Positions 58,545 through 64,000 of a stretch of DNA of 64,000 nucleotides are shown here, piece by piece. Each line of letters opens with the position of its first letter. The first letter of the stretch is position 1. A program made the position numbers and the translations under genes. The notes below the pieces were generated by a model. The model saw nothing but the letters and a program-made list of their open reading frames with translations. It did no database searches and had not been told where the DNA came from. Origin of the DNA: Anaeramoeba flamelloides (lineage: Eukaryota; Metamonada; Anaeramoebidae); the NCBI GenBank assembly GCA_027625915.1, contig JANTQA010000070.1, positions 14,637,001 through 14,701,000 of the forward strand, in the 5' to 3' direction.

Positions 58545-59090
58545 GTTGAAGGGAGTTTTCAAAGATCCTCTTAAGGCTCTGATTACCAATGGTAAATTAG
58601 TAATTTAGATGATAAAGAAAAAATATTTTGGAATCGAGCAAGTTCCAATTTTTTATTGGTTGAAAAAAACAAAAAGAAAAATCAAAAAGAAAAAAAAAAG
58701 AAAAAAAAAAAGCAAGTTAGAAAACTTAAAAAAAATTTTTTTCCAAGACAGTTGATAAAAAATCAAAAAAAAACCAACTGTCCATTTTTATCAAGAACAC
58801 TCATTAAAATAGACACGATCCTTTTATTTATTTTTTTTTTAATTATTTCTAAGAAATCGTGAATGCTTCGGTGAGAGGTAGTTGTTTAGTAGCTGCCATT
58901 TTTTTTCTTTTTGATCCAATCTTTTTTGATCGTTCCAGTTTTTGTTTTTGTCTTTTCTTTTTATTTCCAAGTTACCCATACCGACTAGTTTCTGTCCTTC
59001 GAGTATTAGTAGGTAACCACTTGATTTTTCTCCTTAGTAACTCTTCTTCCCAATTAAAAGGAAATTCAACAAGGGAAAAAATAGAAAAAA
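58545..59090 (-). repeat. Repeated gene-like fragment, copy 2 (no palindrome cluster)
   Basis: Matches 39685-39712 joined to 40525-41035: GGTTGAAGGGAGTTTTCAAA, then directly CTCTGATTACCAATGGTAAA. This copy therefore shows the site without the 0.8-kb palindrome cluster. The minus-strand words EEELLRRKIKWLPTNT and KRKDKNKNWND are kept. Family not recognised. Confidence 0.5.
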
Positions 59091-59679
59091 AAAAATATAA
59101 ATTATTCAAAAAGAAATATAATTCAAGATTGATTCTCAAAAGAAATAAAATAATTTTCAAAAAAAATTTAAAAATAAGAAAAAAAGGAAAAAGTAGTAAA
59201 TTAATGAAATTGAACTTGTTTGAAAATCTTTAAAAAATAAATATTAATTCATTAAGAAAAAGATTGATTTAATTTTATTATTTTATTATTATTAATTTGG
59301 ATTAATTTTCAATTTTGTTTTTTTTTTTTTACCTGTTTTTTTTTCAAAAAATACTTTTTTTTCTTGAAATTTATTTAAAAGAGAATAAGATAAATATATA
59401 TATATATATAATTTTACAATAAATTATTTTAAACCTTCTACATATTTTTTCTTGTCAAAATCTGAAATCAAATCATAAGATATTCAATTTTTAAAAAATA
59501 AATTAAAAATTGTTTAAAAAATTCTATAAATACTTGTGAAAAATCTTTTCTAAAAAATTTATGTGATTTTGTGGAATTTTCTGATTTCATTTTAGTTTTT
59601 GAAATTCTACAGAGCAATAAAATTTAAAATAAAGATAAAAATGAAAGAAAAAAATTTAAAAAAATAAAAAAACAGAAAC

Positions 59680-60182
59680 CTTTATTTGATTCAATTTGAC
59701 AAAATAATTTAAAAAATGTAAATGAATTTGATTGATTTAGGTTGGTTTCTAATTCTTGAAATTGTTCAAGAAGTTTTTGGATTGAAGATTTTGAATCATT
59801 GATTATTTTTTTTTCATTTTTCATACCATTACAAATTTCTTCAAAAAAATTATTGGTGAATTTGGTTTCATTTTGTTCAAGTAAATCTAAAAGTTTTTTT
59901 TGATTCAAATAAAATTTTAATCTTTCTTTGTGAATTTTTTCTATTTGTACATTTAGATTCTTTTCTGAATAATTTAATTGTTTAAAGTTTTGAATAATTC
60001 TTTGGAAGTTATCTTTTATGTATTTTTTTTTTGTTCTTTGATGAATTCTTTATAAAAATCCAAAGGTTGATCAAATGAAATTGTTTCCTGATTAGAATGA
60101 TCCAAGCTACATTTGTCACAAATCAATTTTTTACAACTCTTACAATATCTTGAAAGTTCGTTCTTTGGATGAATTGTACATA
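59680..60182 (-). CDS. B-box zinc finger / coiled-coil protein, internal exon (partial)
   Basis: The exon follows a possible acceptor TTTTTCAATTAACAG and begins CTIHPKNELSRYCKSCKK, LICDKCSLDH: the C-x2-H ... C-x2-C ... C-x2-C ... H spacing of a B-box zinc finger. A long coiled coil follows (FYKEFIKEQKKK, then NFQRIIQNFKQLNYSEKNLN to IQKLLEQFQELETNLNQSN). It ends at a possible donor AAAG|GTTTCTG near 59680. The frame changes once, at a 10-A run at about 60024-60033 where eleven A would keep it open. First and last exons are not identified. B-box/coiled-coil proteins of the TRIM type oligomerise and often work in ubiquitin pathways; no RING or effector domain is visible here. It could share a gene with an unseen downstream exon. 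Confidence 0.6.
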
Positions 60183-60189
60183 CTGTTAA

Positions 60190-62300
60190 TTGAAAAATAA
60201 TTAAAACAAAATTTTCATTTGGGTTTTTTAGAAAGTAAAATGGATTGAAAAGAACATAAAAAGTTACTATTCGGAAGTCATAAAATAACAAAACTTAACT
60301 CCTCAATAGATCTTAGATTTACAAAGAGATTTAAAAAAAATTCGGAAAACTAAATGAAAATTTTGTTCAATTTATTTTACAACAGATAGTATCTTGATTC
60401 TATTAATGTCTTGGGTTTCTTTTTAGATTTGAGGAGTTTTTTTTTTTTTTTTTTTCAAATAAGATTAGAAAGAAAATGGAAGAAGAACAAGAAGATTCTT
60501 TATTTAAATTTTTATTGTTTTAAATCACAATATCTATATATATATATATAAATATAAAAGAAATTTAGTTAAAGAAAAAAGAAGAAGAATTTTATTAACC
60601 AAAAAAAATTGATTTATTTATACAAAAAAAAACCAAAAATAAGATTGAGAATAAAAAGATATCCAAAGTAAAGTAAGATTTAAGGGATGTTTTATTTGAA
60701 TAAAAAAATAAAAATAAAAGCTTTAAAGTGGAATAATATAAAATTTCATTTACTGTTAATTGAAAAATAATTTTTACAAAATTTTCATTTATCTTTTCAA
60801 AAAAAAAAAAAAATTCATAAGAATTTAAAAATATTCTCCAAGTCTCGAAAAAAAGTTATAACTTATAAAACCTAATTTCTGTCTCAAAAAAATATTAATA
60901 TTTTTCCAAGAGATTTTTTTAAAATATATTTTGGAAAAACCAAATTGAATATTTTATTCAATTTATTTGGCAACAGATCGTATCAAAAAAAAAATACCAA
61001 AAGAATAATTTTCTGGTAATATTTATTCCTTTTGTTTATCTTTAAAATTAATAATGAATAATAAATTAATAAAAACCCCAACAAACATTTAGATTGAAAT
61101 AAGTACTTGAAGAAAAAGTTCAAATTTAAATATATATTCTTCTATTCACAAACAATAAAAAAAAGAATAAAAAATTAAAAAGAATTAATAAAAACAAAAA
61201 AAAAAAAAAATATTTCATTATTTTACCAACATATATAAAATATAAACAATTTTTTTCATAATTGGTACACTCAAAATTTAAAATTTAAAATTAGTTATTT
61301 AATATATACTTACAAATTATTATAACATACACTTAAATTATTGCTCGCTTGTTAGATACTAAATTAATGGTTTAATAATTCAAAATCTAAAAAATTAAAA
61401 AATAATTCTAAAAAAAAAAAAGTATTGTGACTATACTAAAAAATAAGGTTTCTCAAAAATCATATTTTATTGAAATATTTGGTTTAAAAAAAATAAAATT
61501 AATAAAAACTATTAATTGGGTGACCATATATTTCAATTTAAGATTTTTTTTTGGATATTTAAAATATTGAAAAACCCTGATTAGGTAAAATTAAAATATC
61601 TATTCGATTATTGTCAGTATTATTCTTATAATTTCTTTTTTTTTCTTAGGTTGGAAGATTATTACAAAAAATAAATGAAAAAAAATAAATTACAAAAAAA
61701 GAAATGAAACAATTTTTAAATTTTGCAAAAATATATTTATAACCACATTTATAACAAACGAAAGATCAGAATAGTTAATATAAGATTTATTGTAGGTATG
61801 CCATTTTAGTTGATAAAATTAGCAATTTATGAAAGAAGAAGATCAAATTTAATATTTGTCTTTGGTGACAATATCGGTATTTTTTTTTTTGAATTGTGTC
61901 ACAATAAGGATCTGTTTTATGTTTTTTAGAGGTTATTTAAGTATCAGAGATAAGTTTTCTGATCGTAGGAATGCTGGGTTGAAAAAAAAATTGTTTGAAG
62001 TTTTTGATATAATTTTTTTTTTTTATATATTGAAGAAATTGGGAAGAAATACTCCAAAGTCTTTCAATTTGATGATTTTAAATCAATTTTGAAAACTAAA
62101 TTTCAATTTAAAGAAAAAAAAATCTAATTTGAAAATAATTTTAAGTTGGAACCGGGGATTTGGTATCTTTTTTTATACCTGTTTTTTTAAAAAAATTACC
62201 ATGTTCTAAGAATTGAATTACAATTTTCTTTTTTTTGTCTTATTTTCTTTCAAATTAACATTTTTAAGGTTTTCCTAAAGTTCAATTTTTTTGTTAATTA
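60190..62300. other. Non-coding stretch with foldback arms
   Basis: No supported gene. Arms of the small foldback family are seen at 60340-60400 (TTTATTTTACAACAGATAGT) and 60940-60985. An imperfect copy of the intron end TACTGTTAATTGAAAAATAA (60180) recurs at 60751. A short (TA)n run lies at about 60535-60553. Confidence 0.5.
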
Positions 62301-62301
62301 A

Positions 62302-63433
62302 GGGATTAGTTTCTCTCGACAAGAGGAAAAAATTGTAAAATATGTTATTGATGATATTATTTACTTTCGTATTTTGAATATTGGATCTACCTAAAAATTA
62401 TGTTCTGTGAATAAACTGATAATAGAAAATTTTTTTTCAGTGAGATTAAATTTTTTTTTTCCATTTTTTGACAAAAAATAAACTCTTAAAATTATTCAAT
62501 TTCTTAGAAGATAGACAATTTTTACCTGATATTTTACAATTTTCATCACAAATGCAAGATTAATTTTATTAATTCGATTTAATGATTATGAATTGATTTT
62601 TTGTTTTTTTTTTCAAGATTATTAACTTTGAGTAAAAATAGATTACTCTTTTGTATTTTTTATCTAATATTAATATTAGTATAATCATAATAGTCTTCAT
62701 AAATAATTTTTTCAAACAAAATGAAAATTTTACATATAAATTAAACAATTATTTGAATATGGAATTTGATTTTTGAAAAAAATATTTTCTGGAAGAATAT
62801 TTCCAATTACGTAATTGAAACATAAAAATCCAAAACTCAGATTTTTATTTCAAATATGAATTCATTGGTTATAAAGATTCTTTTAAGTATAAAGAATCGT
62901 TTTTTTAAAATAATTTTTCAAATTCCTTTATTTTTTTGTCTTTTTTTTTCGCTTTTTGAAAATTCCAAAATTACTTTTTCAAAATTTAAAACAATTAATT
63001 TTTTTTTCGAAAGTGATCTGAATTTAATCGAGAAATTTTAATTTAGTATAACTCAAATTCATATTTATACATAAAGGTGAACAATTAATTGTTATGTATG
63101 TTGAGATTTGGATCGAAAAATTTATTCTTGTAATTTCTCACAAAATTTTTGATTTGCTTTCAAAATCAATACTTTCCAATATAGAACTTTAAAAAATATA
63201 CACTTCATTCCTATGTTACAATAATGGTTAATAAAAATAATAGGTTACTTTTTATAGTTTTATATTGGAAAGATGTCAAATTTGGAACTCAAAAAACAGA
63301 CTCATTCTATCAAAATTGTTTAGCTGGTGTTAACTCATCGATTTCTGTTACTTAAACAGAATTTTCAAAAAAAATTTTTTTTTTCAGATCTCAAAAAGAT
63401 TTTCATTTTTTTTTTCAAAAAAATATTAGTCCC
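62302..63433. mobile_element. TTAA-flanked element 2
   Basis: Left end TTAA|GGGATTAGTTTCTC, right end AATATTAGTCCC|TTAA, 1,132 bp. The termini resemble element 1 (GGGACTAGTCT). No transposase or other gene is recognisable inside. Confidence 0.65.
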
Positions 63434-63789
63434 TTAAAGAAAATATTTTTTGTAAAAGGAAAATTCTTAAAATTGTGAAAATTTACTACCTAAAAGAATT
63501 ATTTATTTACACTTTAAATTCGATTTTATTTGAGTAGATATTGAATAATTTTCACTCGGTACAGCTTCAATTTTAACCAATTTGGAGGTAAATTTTTGAT
63601 TCAAAAATTAGTTTAATCAAATTAAAAAACTTGAATAAAGTTATCAGGAGCACTAATTTAACCTTTACAAAACATTTCTAAAGATTTTTAATTTTATTTT
63701 TTATTTTGTTTAAAATTTTCTAATCAATTTCAAATTATGAGAAAAAGAACAAAAAAAACTTTATAAGAAGAACCTTGTATCAGGGTAAA

Positions 63790-64000
63790 TACCTTTAGTT
63801 GCAAAATAAACCTAAAAATATTTTCCTTCATCTTTCCAAAATTTAAGTGAATCTCTATTGTTAAAAATTAATACCTTTTGAGTGGTTCATTGGGTTTATT
63901 TTAGGTTTGAACTTCTAAACAGAGATTTGTTTATTTTAATTCTTGGTTTTTCGGAAAGTTAAATGAAAATTTTGTTTAATTTATTTTAAAATTAACATTA
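63790..64000. mobile_element. Foldback element of the 11870 family, cut by the window end
   Basis: Left arm AGTTGCAAAATAAACC... and right arm GGAAAGTTAAATGAAAATTT, TTTAATTTATTTTAAAAT are inverted relatives of the arms at 11870-12102. The right terminus runs off the window. Confidence 0.5.

Noticed and set aside
55248-60182. Joining the B-box exon at 59680-60182 and the TLDc gene into one gene
   Set aside because: Each has its own B-box and coiled coil, about 2.9 kb of repeats lie between, and no splice-compatible junction could be shown.

Overview
The window looks like nuclear DNA of an AT-rich single-celled eukaryote. It has GT-AG introns, RCC1-repeat/BTB proteins, a TRIM-like B-box gene, a B-box/filamin/TLDc gene, a very large membrane protein, and many retroelements and DNA transposons. 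This gene repertoire and base composition are what I would expect of an anaerobic amoeba such as Anaeramoeba (Metamonada). That placement is an inference from family content, not a database match. No rRNA, tRNA, CRISPR array or bacterial operon is visible.

Layout. 1-3.2 kb is AT-rich non-coding DNA with one short transposon (MITE), one nested palindrome cluster and a TTA microsatellite. 3.2-8.2 kb (minus) is one large gene: signal peptide, bacterial-type SBBP beta-propeller N-terminus, Cys-rich ephrin-receptor-like (GCC2/GCC3) repeats, about nine membrane helices and a coiled coil. It carries two in-frame stops and one frame change. 8.2-15.6 kb has no gene but holds several inverted-repeat elements. 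15.7-31.3 kb and 36.7-45.2 kb (minus) are two paralogous RCC1-BTB genes. In each, an N-terminal exon of 628 nt and a C-terminal exon of about 1.09 kb are separated by one phase-1 intron, 13.9 kb and 6.8 kb long. The introns are filled with LINEs, palindrome clusters, TA- and TTAA-flanked elements and a LINE-in-LINE insertion with an 18-bp target duplication. 47.7-53.2 kb is a LINE struck by nine copies of a 196-199 bp Tc1/mariner-type MITE, with an internal tandem duplication of about 1.32 kb. 53.4-54.9 kb is a long-inverted-repeat element. 55.2-56.8 kb (minus) is a decayed B-box/coiled-coil/filamin/TLDc gene. 59.7-60.2 kb (minus) is an internal exon of another B-box/coiled-coil gene. 60.2-64 kb is non-coding with further TTAA-flanked and foldback elements.

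How it fits together. The two RCC1-BTB genes are the best-supported intact host genes. Their joined exons give uninterrupted proteins of 569 and 572 residues. BTB proteins usually act as adaptors for cullin-3 ubiquitin ligases or as oligomerisation domains, and the RCC1 blades form a binding propeller. Between the paralogs almost all differences in the RCC1 part change amino acids, while the BTB part and intron flanks are nearly identical. This suggests a diversifying recognition surface on a conserved effector, and it is the observation I would follow first.

Limits. All boundaries, splice sites and family calls were read by eye; no alignment, HMM or expression data were available. Several frame breaks are one-base shortages in homopolymer runs and may be assembly errors.
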